Of a DNA stretch of 64,000 bases, positions 43,873-52,316 are shown one piece after another. The DNA is from Pseudoluteimonas sp047602125. GTDB lineage: Bacteria > Pseudomonadota > Gammaproteobacteria > Xanthomonadales > Xanthomonadaceae. The notes under the pieces are model-generated. The model had not been told where the DNA came from. It made no database searches and saw only the letters and a program-made list of their open reading frames with translations. How positions within the stretch are numbered: the stretch's first letter is position 1; each line of letters starts with the position of its first letter. The stretch lies in the NCBI GenBank assembly GCA_047602125.1, contig JASGIB010000001.1:1-64000 (forward strand), written 5' to 3'. The position numbers and the translations under genes were made by a program.

Positions 43873-44828
43873 TGAATGGCGTGAACGACCTCAACGACCT
43901 GTATTACTTCGCGGCGGTGGTGGACCACGGCGGTTTCGCTGCCGCCGAGCGCGCCTTGGGCATCCCCAAGTCGCGCCTGAGCCGGCGCATCAGCGCGCTG
44001 GAAAGCGAACTGGGCGTGCGCCTGCTGCAGCGTTCGACCCGCCGTTTCGCCGTCACCGACGTCGGCACCAGCGTGCACCGCCACGCGCAATCGATGCTGG
44101 CCGAGGCGCAGGCCGCGCGCGAAGCGGTGGATCGCTTGAGCGCGGAGCCGCGCGGCGTGGTGCGCGCGAGCGTGCCGGTCGGGATGGCGCAGGAACAGAT
44201 CCCGCGGATCCTGCCGGAATTCCTCGCGCGCTATCCGCAGGTGCGCGTGCAACTGCACGTCAGCAATCGCCGCGTCGATCTCATCAACGAAGGCTTCGAT
44301 GTCGCCGTGCGCGTGCGCAACAAGCTCGACGACGACGGCAGCCTGGTGATGCGCAGCTTCGGCAGGATCGAGGAATTGTTGGTCGCGAGCCCGAAATACC
44401 TCGCGCGCATGGGTCGGCCGCAGGCGCCCGAGGACCTCGATGCGCACGTCACCCTGAGCATGGGCGAGGACGAGGCCAGGCAATCCTGGGAACTGCACCG
44501 CGACGGCGAGACCCGCAAGATCGCGCTCAAGCCGCGCGTCGCGGGGTTCGATTTCCCCATGCTGATGGCGCTGGCGAAACAGGGCATCGGCATCACCATG
44601 CTGCCGGAAACCCTGTGCGCCGAAGCGGTGCGCGCCGGCGAGCTGGAAGTGGTGCTGCCGGAATGGCGCCTGCCGCAGGGCATCTGCCACGCGGTGTTCG
44701 CCTCGCGTCGTGGATTGTTGCCTGCCGTGCGCGTATTCATCGATTACCTGGCCGAGAAGATGCCGGCGCTGATCGAGGAAAGCCGCCTTGGTTGCAGCGA
44801 GCCCGGGCGCAAGGCGAAAGGCAAATAG
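43872..44828 (+). CDS. LysR-family transcriptional regulator
   Basis: A 318-residue regulator with an N-terminal winged helix (DLYYFAAVVDHGGFAAAERA, then LGIPKSRLSRRISALESELG, residues 8-48) and a substrate-binding domain like that of DNA-binding regulators of quinone/azo reductases (VRASVPVGMAQEQIPRILPE). Divergent placement next to the azoR-like gene suggests that it controls it in response to quinones or electrophiles. The start at 43872 is the first ATG; another lies slightly downstream. Confidence 0.9.
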   Translation: MNGVNDLNDLYYFAAVVDHGGFAAAERALGIPKSRLSRRISALESELGVRLLQRSTRRFAVTDVGTSVHRHAQSMLAEAQAAREAVDRLSAEPRGVVRASVPVGMAQEQIPRILPEFLARYPQVRVQLHVSNRRVDLINEGFDVAVRVRNKLDDDGSLVMRSFGRIEELLVASPKYLARMGRPQAPEDLDAHVTLSMGEDEARQSWELHRDGETRKIALKPRVAGFDFPMLMALAKQGIGITMLPETLCAEAVRAGELEVVLPEWRLPQGICHAVFASRRGLLPAVRVFIDYLAEKMPALIEESRLGCSEPGRKAKGK

Positions 44829-44928
44829 GTCGGCGCCATGGTGCGCGCGGCCTAACGGAAATTTCACCCAGGGCGAGTGATCCCGGCGCCTAATCCGCGC
44901 TCGGGGAATACAACCTGGGGAGTACGCA

Positions 44929-46011
44929 ATGAAAGATTTGCGACGTGCCTGCGCGGCAGGTTCCCGTTTCGTTCGCCCGTTGTTCTCGATCCTTCTGCTG
45001 GCCGGAACGGCACTCGCCGGCGATGCCATGGCCGCGACGTATCGAACCGTCCTGCTACCGCTCCCGGCGCCCCCTCCTGGCGGCACCGGAGGCGCGCGGG
45101 CTTTGGACATCAACGCGACTGGCGAAATCGTGGGTCAGTACTACTTCACCGATAGCAATGGGTTTGGCGGGAATTACGCGGTGGCGTGGAGTCCTCCGGA
45201 TTACGCCGTTCGCGCATTGCCACCCTCGTCGCAGGGTGTCAATGCGATGCTTGCTTCGAGGGTCAGCGATGATGGCGACATCATCGGCACGGCGGCTCTC
45301 TTGACCGTGATCGGTAATGGTGCGGTGCTGTGGAAACCGTCGGCTGGCCCGGGCGTCTACATGGAGCCGGCCGATGGACATACGACTGTCGCCGACATCA
45401 ACGCCTCGGGTATCGCCGTCGGCCAAATCGGGCCTTTGGGCGAATTCGCGCTCTGGACCGACCCGTCGACATACACGCTATTGAGCGTTCCCGATTACAC
45501 CACTCCATACGCGATGAACGACTCGGAAGTCGTCGTTGGAACCGTGGGTTCTGGTACCGCGTTCAAATGAACGATCGAGGAAGGCATGCAGGATCTCGGG
45601 GACCTTCCGGGCGGCAAGAAGCAAAGCGTTGCATATGACGTGAACAATTCCGGACAGATCGTCGGCTATGGCTATTCGCAAAGCGGCCGCCGGGCGTTGC
45701 TGTGGGATGCCGATGGATCGATTCACGATCTTGGTCACTTGCCTGGTGTCGGTTACGTGGGGTATCGAGCGTCGCGCATCAACAACTCCGGCGTAGTGCT
45801 CGGTTTCGAGTACGCCGATGGCGCGAGCTGGCTGTGGACTGCAGGGACGGGGATGTTGCCTCTCGACAGCATGATCGATCCGAACGATCCGCTGTACGGT
45901 ACTGGACAGTTCTCCATGCGCGACCTCAACGATGCCGGCATCTTGGCGGGTAACTTGATTTCGCCCACGACCGGCAGGACTAGTCCCGTCCTGCTCGTGC
46001 CGCAGCCGTGA
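44929..46011 (+). pseudogene. HAF-repeat extracellular protein, interrupted by an in-frame TGA
   Basis: After a signal peptide (FSILLLAGTALAGDAMA, cleavage near residue 35) come repeats of the HAF type: DINATGEIVGQYYF, DINASGIAVGQIG, AMNDSEVVVGTVG, DVNNSGQIVGYGY, RINNSGVVLGFEY, DLNDAGILAGNLI. Frame is kept from 44929 to 46011 (360 codons) except for TGA at 45568-45570. The sequence there reads AF-K-stop-TIEEGMQDLG, where the repeat normally has Trp (AFxWT), so TGG-to-TGA is the simplest explanation. Without readthrough only 213 residues are made. DNA is less GC-rich than nearby genes. Confidence 0.8.
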
Positions 46012-46134
46012 ACCGGCGAGCCCGGGCGCGCATCGGACGGTGCGCCCACCGGTGATGGCGGGCGCGGAGTCGCAGCGAGGCGAACGCGGAACGGTTGAGC
46101 CCGGCCCACGCAACCGCTAGGGTGCACGCAGTAC

Positions 46135-46224
46135 GGAAGCGTGGCCGAGCGGTTTAAGGCACCGGTCTTGAAAACCGGCGACGGGTCGAACCGTCCGTGA
46201 GTTCGAATCTCACCGCTTCCGCCA
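46135..46224 (+). tRNA. tRNA-Ser (TGA)
   Basis: A 90-base class II tRNA with encoded CCA. The acceptor GGAAGCG pairs with CGCTTCC; the anticodon loop CTTGAAA gives TGA; a long variable arm is present. A split copy of its 3' part lies just downstream. Confidence 0.96.
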
Positions 46225-46227
46225 ATT

Positions 46228-46328
46228 CGTGAGTTCGACACATCGGCATGGAATGCCGATGTGGACGGCGAAGCCGCCCGCAGGGCGAGGGCCAAGGATG
46301 GCCCGAGTCAATCTCACCGCTTCCGCCA
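46228..46328 (+). repeat. Split duplicate of the tRNA-Ser 3' half around a hairpin element
   Basis: CGTGAGTTCGA (46228-46238) and the 19 bases 46310-46328 repeat two adjoining stretches of tRNA-Ser (46196-46206 and 46206-46224). Between them sit 71 bases (46239-46309) rich in hairpins: a perfect ten-base stem 46240-46249/46253-46262 and GGCCAAGGATGGCC near 46290. So a second tRNA 3' end appears to have been interrupted in its T-loop. This resembles an old attachment-site duplication later hit by a small repeat element. Confidence 0.65.
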
Positions 46329-46355
46329 CTTTCACCCTTGGCTTCGGATTTTTCC

Positions 46356-46361
46356 TACACT
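46356..46361 (+). promoter_or_regulatory. Possible -10 box of the GacA/UvrY-like gene
   Basis: TACACT after a T-rich stretch, 76 bases before the regulator's ATG. The -35 region is not clear, so this is weak. The rest of 46329-46437 shows no gene. Confidence 0.3.
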
Positions 46362-46437
46362 CGATCCCGAGCCCGGCTGATGCCGGCGGCGAAGGGCGGC
46401 GGCGAAGATGCCGCCAACGCAGCTTCGGGGGAAGCCG

Positions 46438-47085
46438 ATGGCCATTCGAGTGTTCCTGATCGACGACCACGCGCTGGTGCGCACTGGCATGCGCATGATC
46501 CTGTCCGCCGAAACCGACATCGACGTGGTCGGCGAGGCCGACAACGGCGAGGACGGGCTGCAACAGGTGCGCAAGCTCAAGCCCGACGTGGTGCTGTGCG
46601 ACCTGCACCTGCCAGGCATCAGCGGGCTGGAAGTGACCGAGCGCATCGCCCGCGGCATGGAAAACACGAAGGTGATCGTGGTGTCGGTGCTGGAAGACGG
46701 GCCGATGCCCAAGCGCCTGATCGAGGCCGGCGCGTCCGGTTACGTCGGCAAGGGCGGGGATTCGGCGGAACTGCTGCGCGCGGTGCGCGATGTCGCCCGC
46801 GGCCGCCGCTTCCTCGCCAGCAACATCGCGCAGAACATGGCGCTGTCCGGCATGAGCGGCGAAAGCTCGCCGTTCGACGAATTGTCCACGCGCGAACTCG
46901 AAGTCGCGATGCTGTTGATCAACGGCCTGCGCCAGGCGGAGATCGCCGAGAGGCTGTGCCTGAGCCCGAAGACGGTGAACACGCACAAGACCCACGTGTT
47001 CGAGAAGCTCGGCGTTGGCGACAACATCGCGCTGGCGCGGCTCGCAGGGCAGTACGGCCTGCTGGAACCCGCGCGCGCCGTCTGA
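46438..47085 (+). CDS. LuxR-type response regulator, GacA/UvrY-like
   Basis: A 215-residue regulator. The receiver domain (VFLIDDHALVRTGMRMIL, phospho-acceptor in VVLCDLHLPGISG near residue 54, Lys in GYVGKGG near 103) precedes a LuxR/NarL helix-turn-helix (ELSTRELEVAMLLINGL, then LCLSPKTVNTHKTHVFEKLG). Whole-length similarity and SNIAQNMALS resemble UvrY/GacA/LetA, which control CsrA-sequestering small RNAs. No histidine kinase is adjacent. It is followed by a 19-base gap to the convergent rne end. Confidence 0.87.
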   Translation: MAIRVFLIDDHALVRTGMRMILSAETDIDVVGEADNGEDGLQQVRKLKPDVVLCDLHLPGISGLEVTERIARGMENTKVIVVSVLEDGPMPKRLIEAGASGYVGKGGDSAELLRAVRDVARGRRFLASNIAQNMALSGMSGESSPFDELSTRELEVAMLLINGLRQAEIAERLCLSPKTVNTHKTHVFEKLGVGDNIALARLAGQYGLLEPARAV

Positions 47086-47103
47086 CGCGCGCGGGAACGA
47101 CCG

Positions 47104-49977
47104 TCAAGCCTGCCGCGATTCCTCGCGGGCTTCGGCTTCAGCCTCGGCGTTAGAAACGGCTACGGAATCGTCCGCGGCACTCGCCTGTGCGCCGGCTTCG
47201 GTTTCGGCGGCGGCTTCGGCCGGTTCCGGCGTCGGTGCTTCGACCATTGCGAACACCGGTTCTATCGCCGCATCGCTCGCGATCGGCGTTTCGACCGCAT
47301 CCGGCGTGGCTTGAACGGCCATTCGGCTGTTGGACGCGGCGACTTCGACCTCGTTCGCGATGGGCGCATCGATCGCAGCGACCGCAGGCTCGACCACGAC
47401 CGCGTCCGCGATGGGGGCGGGGGGGTCGACCCGCACCGCATTCGGCGCTTGAGCCAGCGGTTCGACCACGGTCGGCGCGGGCACGATGACCGGCGTCGCC
47501 TGGTCGTCCGCGGCGGGAGGCGTCGAAACCGGGGGCGGATCCATGGCGGTGGCGACGAGCGCGGGTGTTGCCGACGCCGTATCGGCGAAATCGAACTCCG
47601 GCTGCGATTGCAGCGGGGTCTCGATGGCGTCCTCGTCGTCCATCGCTTCCACGCCGCCGGCGGCAGCGCCTTCCACGCCCTGCTTGTTGCGGCGACGGCG
47701 GCCGCCACGGCGACCGCGGCGACGACGGCTTCCGCCTTCGCCATTCGCGTTCTCGGCCGCGGGATCCGCGGCAGTCGCGACTTCGCTGGCTTCGGCGACG
47801 GCCTGCACGGCATCGGCGGCCGGATCGACCATCGGCACCGGCGCGAGTGTCGCCGCCGTGTCGAGGGCTTCGTCGTTGCGCGCGGGCTGCGCGGTTTCGC
47901 TGCGCGGCTTCTGGTTGTCCTTCGGCGGCTGTTGCTGCGGTTGACGCGCGGGGTCCTGCTGCTTCGCCTGCGCTTCCTGCTTCTGTCTTTCCGGCTTCTG
48001 CTGCTTCTGTTGCTGCTGCTGTGCCGGCTTGCCGCCGTCTTCGCGTTTTGGCGAAGGCTGTTGTTGCTGCTTCTGCTGTTGCTGGCCCTGGCCGCGGCGC
48101 TGTTCGTCGCGGCGGTTGCGGTTGTCGCGACCATCGCGACCATCGCGGCCGCCCTGGCGATTGCCGCGCTCGTCGCGGCGGTTGCCGTTGCGCTCATTGC
48201 GATCGCCGCGTTCGCGCGGTTCCGGCGCGCGCGGCTGCGGCGCGGGTTCGGCGCCGCCGAACAGGCCCTTCAGCCAGCCCACGAAACCGGGCGAAGCGGG
48301 CTTCGCCACGAACGCAGGCGCCGGCACAGGCATCGCGGCCGGCATCGGTTCCGGGCGCGGTTCGCGCATCGGCGCCGGTTGCGCGGGCTTGACGTTCTTC
48401 ACCGCCGGCGCGGCCGGCACGTTGAGGTTGGCCTTGGTCAGGGCGATCGTCGCGAGCTTGCGCGGGGTGCCGCGCTGGTAGCTGGGCTTGTTCGTTTCCT
48501 CGCCCAGTTCGTTCTCGCGGACGCGCGTGACTTCGTAGTGCGGCGTGTGCAGTTGCTCGTCGGCGACGATCACGATGGGCGCATCGTGCCGCGCCTCGAT
48601 CTCGCGCAGCGCGCCGCGCTTCTCGTTGAGCAGGTAGTTGGCGATTTCCACCGGCGCCTGCACCAGCACCTGCCCGGTGTTGTCCTTCATCGCGTGCTCC
48701 TCGGCGACGCGGATGATGGACAGCGCCAGCGATTCCACGCTGCGCATGCGGCCATGGCCGTCGCAGCGCGGGCACACGACTTGGCTGGCTTCGCCCAGCG
48801 ACGGGCGCAGGCGCTGGCGGCTCATTTCCATCAGGCCGAAGCGCGAGATGCGGCCGAGCTGGATCCGCGCGCGGTCGTACTTAAGCGCGCCCTGCAGGCG
48901 ATCCTCGACCGCGCGCTGGTGCTTGGACGAGGACATGTCGATGAAATCGATCACCACCAGGCCGCCGAGGTCGCGCAGGCGCAACTGGCGCGCGACTTCC
49001 TCGGCCGCCTCGAGGTTGGTGTGGAACGCGGTTTCCTCGATGTCGCCGCCCTTGGTGGCGCGCGCCGAGTTCACGTCGATCGCGGTCAGCGCCTCGGTCT
49101 GGTCGATGACCAGCGAGCCGCCGGAGGGCAGGCGGATGCCGCGGCTGTAGGCGGCCTCGATCTGCGATTCGATCTGGAAGCGGTTGAACAACGGGACGTC
49201 GTCGGTGTAGTGCTTGAGCTTGCGCAGGTTGTGCGGCATCACCTGCTGCACGAATTCCTTCGCTTCCTCGTACATCTCGTTGGTGTCGACCAGGATCTCG
49301 CCGATGTCGGCGCGCATGTAGTCGCGCAGGGCGCGGATGATCAGGCGCGATTCCTGGTAGATGAGGAACGGCGCGGGCTTGCTCAGCGCGGCTTCGGCCA
49401 CCGCCTTCCACACGCTCAGCAGGTAGTCGAGGTCCCACTGCAGTTCCTCGGCGTCGCGGCCGACGCCGGCGGTGCGGATGATCACGCCCATGTCGTCGGG
49501 GATGGCGAGCGCGTCCATCGCCTTCTTCAGCTCGGCGCGGTCGTCGCCTTCGATCCGGCGCGAGACGCCGCCGGCGGTGGGCGAGTTCGGCATCAGCACC
49601 ATGTAGCGGCCGGCCAGCGAGATGAACGTGGTCAGGGCCGCGCCCTTGTTGCCGCGTTCCTCCTTGTCCACCTGCACGACCACTTCCTGGCCTTCGCGCA
49701 GCAGTTCGCGGATCGCCGCCTTGTTGTGGTCGACGCCGGCCTGGAAGTAGTCGCGGGAGATTTCCTTCAGCGGCAGGAAGCCGTGGCGCTCGGCGCCGTA
49801 CTCGACGAAGGCCGCTTCCAGCGAAGGTTCGAGCCGGGTGATGCGGCCCTTGTAGATGTTGGATTTCTTGTTGTCGCGGGACGGCTGCTCGATGTCGATG
49901 TCGTAGAGCGTCTGGCCGTCGACGATGGCCACGCGCAGTTCTTCGGCCTGCGTGGCGTTGATCAGCATGCGTTTCAT
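47104..49977 (-). CDS. rne: Ribonuclease E
   Basis: A 957-residue endonuclease of mRNA decay and rRNA/tRNA processing. The N-terminal half has an S1 domain (SNIYKGRITRLEPSLEAAFV), the catalytic aspartate loops ALTAIDVNSARATKG and GLVVIDFIDMSS, and the zinc link CPRCDGHG. The C-terminal half (from about residue 520) is low-complexity: Arg/Asp/Asn-rich and Gln-rich blocks that bind RNA and partners, then an acidic Ala/Val tail. The ATG at 49977 (MKRMLINATQ) is the standard RNase E start. A long leader upstream suits the known autoregulation of rne. Confidence 0.96.
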   Translation of the reverse strand: MKRMLINATQAEELRVAIVDGQTLYDIDIEQPSRDNKKSNIYKGRITRLEPSLEAAFVEYGAERHGFLPLKEISRDYFQAGVDHNKAAIRELLREGQEVVVQVDKEERGNKGAALTTFISLAGRYMVLMPNSPTAGGVSRRIEGDDRAELKKAMDALAIPDDMGVIIRTAGVGRDAEELQWDLDYLLSVWKAVAEAALSKPAPFLIYQESRLIIRALRDYMRADIGEILVDTNEMYEEAKEFVQQVMPHNLRKLKHYTDDVPLFNRFQIESQIEAAYSRGIRLPSGGSLVIDQTEALTAIDVNSARATKGGDIEETAFHTNLEAAEEVARQLRLRDLGGLVVIDFIDMSSSKHQRAVEDRLQGALKYDRARIQLGRISRFGLMEMSRQRLRPSLGEASQVVCPRCDGHGRMRSVESLALSIIRVAEEHAMKDNTGQVLVQAPVEIANYLLNEKRGALREIEARHDAPIVIVADEQLHTPHYEVTRVRENELGEETNKPSYQRGTPRKLATIALTKANLNVPAAPAVKNVKPAQPAPMREPRPEPMPAAMPVPAPAFVAKPASPGFVGWLKGLFGGAEPAPQPRAPEPRERGDRNERNGNRRDERGNRQGGRDGRDGRDNRNRRDEQRRGQGQQQQKQQQQPSPKREDGGKPAQQQQQKQQKPERQKQEAQAKQQDPARQPQQQPPKDNQKPRSETAQPARNDEALDTAATLAPVPMVDPAADAVQAVAEASEVATAADPAAENANGEGGSRRRRGRRGGRRRRNKQGVEGAAAGGVEAMDDEDAIETPLQSQPEFDFADTASATPALVATAMDPPPVSTPPAADDQATPVIVPAPTVVEPLAQAPNAVRVDPPAPIADAVVVEPAVAAIDAPIANEVEVAASNSRMAVQATPDAVETPIASDAAIEPVFAMVEAPTPEPAEAAAETEAGAQASAADDSVAVSNAEAEAEAREESRQA

Positions 49978-50389
49978 GGTTGCGTTCCTCGCGCGCTTTT
50001 CGCCCACATGGGCTGCACGCGGAACGCCGGGGCGTTTCGCCTGGTCACTTCCGGCGCTCGCCGCGCGGGGCGCGGGCGGGCGGCCTTGGGTTGTCCAGCG
50101 CTACGACACCACGGCGGGCCGCGGGAGCGCTTGTCGTTTTCGGTGTTGCGGGCCGGCGGTCGCTGCGGTGAAGCGGCGGTCCGCGCGGGTCGTGTTCAGC
50201 TCGGCAGCCGGGCATCGGGCGATGCGGCGGCCGGCGAGGGCCGGGCCTGCCGGTGCGTCCGTTAACATGGCCGCCCCGGGGGCGGTGGTCGCGGACGGCT
50301 CCGGGGTCGAAGCAGGAGGTCGGCTTTCGGCCGGGAAACTCTTCCTTCGGAATCAAACCCTTATCTCGCCCGCCGAGTGTAGCAGATCA
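49978..50389. other. Divergent rne/rluC intergenic leader region, no gene
   Basis: Four hundred and twelve bases separate the divergent starts of rne and rluC. I see no coding sequence; the stretch is very GC-rich with several possible hairpins (for example CCGCCCCGGGGGCGG near 50272). In E. coli the corresponding interval holds the long 5' leader through which RNase E destabilises its own mRNA, so a structured rne leader is likely here too. Confidence 0.6.
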
Positions 50390-51361
50390 ATGTCGATCGA
50401 ACCCCGTTCGGAGAGTGCCGGATCGAGTGTGCGGCTGGTGCGCGTCGACCCGGAACGGGCCGGGCAGCGGCTGGACAATTTCCTGCTCGGCCAGCTCAAG
50501 GGCGCGCCGCGTTCGCTGGTCTACAAGCTGGTGCGCAGCGGCCAGGTCCGTGTGAACGGCGGGCGGGCCAAGGCCGAACGCCGGCTGGAAACAGGCGACG
50601 AAATCCGCATCCCACCGGTGCGGCTGGCCGAAGCCGAATCCGCGGGCCCGGCGCCCAGGGGACTGCTGGCGGCGATGGAGGCCAGCATCGTGTTCGAGGA
50701 TGCACGCCTGCTGGCGATCAACAAGCCGTCCGGCATCGCCAGCCACGGCGGCAGCGGGGTCTCGTTCGGGGTCATCGAGACCCTGCGCAAGCTGCGCCCG
50801 GGACAGCCGCTGGAACTGGTGCACCGGCTCGACCGCGACACCTCCGGGCTGATGGTGCTGGCCAAGAAGCGCTCGGCCCTGACCGAACTGCAGGCCCTGT
50901 TGCGGGAGGACCACGGCGCAGGCATCGAGAAGCGTTACCTCGCGCTGCTGCTTGGCCGGTTGCCGGACGGCACCCTGTCGGTCGACGCGCCGCTGCACGT
51001 CGGCCTGCGCCAGGGCGGCGAACGCCACGTCCAGGTCAACGCGAACGGCAAGTCTTCGCTCAGCCACTTCAAGGTGATCGAACGCATCGGCGGACAGAGC
51101 TATTGCGAAGTGCGGATCGAAACCGGCCGCACCCACCAGATCCGCGTGCATGCGCGGCACCTCGGCCATCCGCTCGCCGGCGACGGCAAGTACGGCGACG
51201 AGGCGGCGAACAAGCGCTTGCGCGATAACGCCGGGCTGAAGCGCCTGTTCCTGCATGCGTCGACGCTGGCGTTCGCGCTCGACCGCGGCAAGGCGCCGTA
51301 CCTGCTCAACGCGCCGCTGGCGCCGGAATTGGCGGACGTATTGGATCGGCTCGCCTCGTAG
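50390..51361 (+). CDS. rluC: Ribosomal large subunit pseudouridine synthase RluC
   Basis: A 323-residue pseudouridine synthase. An S4 RNA-binding domain (RLDNFLLGQLKGAPRSLVYK, about 27-80) precedes the RluA-family catalytic domain, with the catalytic aspartate in HRLDRDTSG near residues 144-152. Divergence from rne is conserved in gammaproteobacteria and supports RluC (23S rRNA positions 955/2504/2580 in E. coli) over RluD. The TAG stop is supplied by the GTAG end of a SMAG-like repeat. Confidence 0.93.
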   Translation: MSIEPRSESAGSSVRLVRVDPERAGQRLDNFLLGQLKGAPRSLVYKLVRSGQVRVNGGRAKAERRLETGDEIRIPPVRLAEAESAGPAPRGLLAAMEASIVFEDARLLAINKPSGIASHGGSGVSFGVIETLRKLRPGQPLELVHRLDRDTSGLMVLAKKRSALTELQALLREDHGAGIEKRYLALLLGRLPDGTLSVDAPLHVGLRQGGERHVQVNANGKSSLSHFKVIERIGGQSYCEVRIETGRTHQIRVHARHLGHPLAGDGKYGDEAANKRLRDNAGLKRLFLHASTLAFALDRGKAPYLLNAPLAPELADVLDRLAS

Positions 51362-51421
51362 GAGCGCCGTTTACGGCGCGACCGCTTTTCCCGCATTCGT
51401 AGGAGCGCACCTGGGCGCGAC
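51358..51421. repeat. Two SMAG/REP-like units in direct tandem
   Basis: Units at 51358-51382 and 51399-51421 both begin GTAGGAGCGC and end GCGCGAC, with different internal stems (GCCGTTTACGGC versus ACCTGG core), and both are followed by GCTTTTCCCGC, giving a 41-base tandem period. TAG at 51359-51361 is the rluC stop codon. Confidence 0.85.
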
Positions 51422-51435
51422 TGCTTTTCCCGCCG

Positions 51436-51481
51436 CCCTCTCCCGGCGCTACGCGCCACCCTCTCCCACGAGGGGAGAGGG
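51436..51481. repeat. CCCTCTCCC/GGGAGAGGG palindromic repeat
   Basis: CCCTCTCCC occurs at 51436-51444 and 51459-51467 and its complement at 51473-51481, with a small hairpin GGCGCTACGCGCC between. Similar intergenic palindromes recur in xanthomonads and pseudomonads. It may stop transcription between rluC and the following region. Confidence 0.65.
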
Positions 51482-51493
51482 GAAAACACACGA

Positions 51494-51544
51494 TCAGGCA
51501 AACAACGCGTCGGCCTTCGCCGCGCAGATGAAGTCGTTCTCGCT
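51494..51544 (-). pseudogene. Orphan 3'-end fragment of phhB
   Basis: Read on the minus strand this encodes SENDFICAAKADALFA and a TGA stop. The first eleven or so codons are identical to the C-terminal codons of the intact phhB 800 bases away (SENDFICAAKADELCK); 32 bases (51513-51544) match 52317-52348 exactly. It therefore is the old or duplicated end of phhB, cut off from the rest of the gene by the MalM-like gene region. Confidence 0.8.
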
Positions 51545-52316
51545 TGTAACTAGTTCCAGCGTAACATCGCAACCTGAAAGCACGGCGACGCGAAGGGGTA
51601 TCGAGATGGCAGGCAAGAATCCACGGCATGGCGTTTCTTGTCGTATCGGTATCTTCCGGAATACCGGAATCAGGCTGTTGACGACCATTCTGTTGTCTCT
51701 TCCGTTGATGGCGCATGCTGTCGACGTGGAAGAGCAGAAATCAATGCTCGAGAAAAAATCGACCTGTTGCGAGTCATTCCGTCAGTTCCACTACGAGAAA
51801 CTCCCGGAAACGAAGCTGAAGTTCAGGATCGACGAAAAATCCCCCGTATTCCAGTTCGAAGCAGACAAAAGCTATTTTGCGGCATTCGAGGTCCCGGACA
51901 ATGGCGCGCGTGCTTATCTGCTGCAGAGCTATTTCGGCAGCGGCTGGAAATCATTGAAGTATTTTGCCCCGATCGTGACGTTCTTGGACAAGGACTTCAA
52001 CCAGACCAGGAAGGAATTCATCGAGGGATGGTTCGAGGACTACACCATGATGGAAGGCGCGCACATGGCTTATTCAATAAGACTGAACGAAGGGGAGAAA
52101 TACATCATCATCTCGACTGGTTCATTCGATCCCGCAGTAGCCTCGGTCAACCGTGGATCGCAGTCGCACACATTCATGGTCGGTTCCGCGGTGGTAACCG
52201 CGGCTTCGCCTGCAAAAGAAGTTCCCTTGGATCGCAGGTTGACCGGCAAGTTCTCCATCGAGCCGACGCCTTGACGGCTATTGCCCGTTCAAGGCGCCTA
52301 CTTGCAAAGTTCGTCT
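51513..52316. mobile_element. Putative insertion at the 3' end of phhB flanked by 32-bp direct repeats
   Basis: A segment of 804 bases runs from the first base of one 32-base repeat to just before the second copy (52317-52348). It carries one AT-richer gene and no transposase or integrase, and no terminal inverted repeats are evident. The insertion leaves phhB open to its end but with a different last few codons. Mobility is inferred from structure. Confidence 0.4.
51606..52274 (+). CDS. MalM-like periplasmic protein
   Basis: A 222-residue protein with an N-terminal signal (TGIRLLTTILLSLPLMAHA, cleavage near residue 38), then CCESFRQFHYEKL, FAAFEVPDNGARAYLLQSYF, FAPIVTFLDKDFNQTR and LNEGEKYIIISTG. 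The CC-S-F start and the beta-rich pattern resemble the MalM family, a periplasmic protein of maltose operons with unknown function. No maltose genes are nearby. The DNA is visibly AT-richer than neighbours (codons such as AAA, ATT, TAT), and the gene lies between duplicated phhB ends, so it was probably acquired. Confidence 0.65.
   Translation: MAGKNPRHGVSCRIGIFRNTGIRLLTTILLSLPLMAHAVDVEEQKSMLEKKSTCCESFRQFHYEKLPETKLKFRIDEKSPVFQFEADKSYFAAFEVPDNGARAYLLQSYFGSGWKSLKYFAPIVTFLDKDFNQTRKEFIEGWFEDYTMMEGAHMAYSIRLNEGEKYIIISTGSFDPAVASVNRGSQSHTFMVGSAVVTAASPAKEVPLDRRLTGKFSIEPTP

Noticed and set aside
45568..45570. Selenocysteine or reassigned TGA in the HAF-repeat gene
   Set aside because: TGA is a normal stop for many genes here, there is no SECIS-like hairpin, and the repeat expects Trp rather than Cys at this place.
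46225..46437. A small protein gene downstream of tRNA-Ser
   Set aside because: The open frames there are made by a hairpin-rich repeat and a tRNA duplicate, without a ribosome-binding site or protein-like composition.
49978..50389. Short frames in the rne/rluC gap
   Set aside because: Arg/Pro/Gly-rich translations with no conserved start context; more likely leader sequence.
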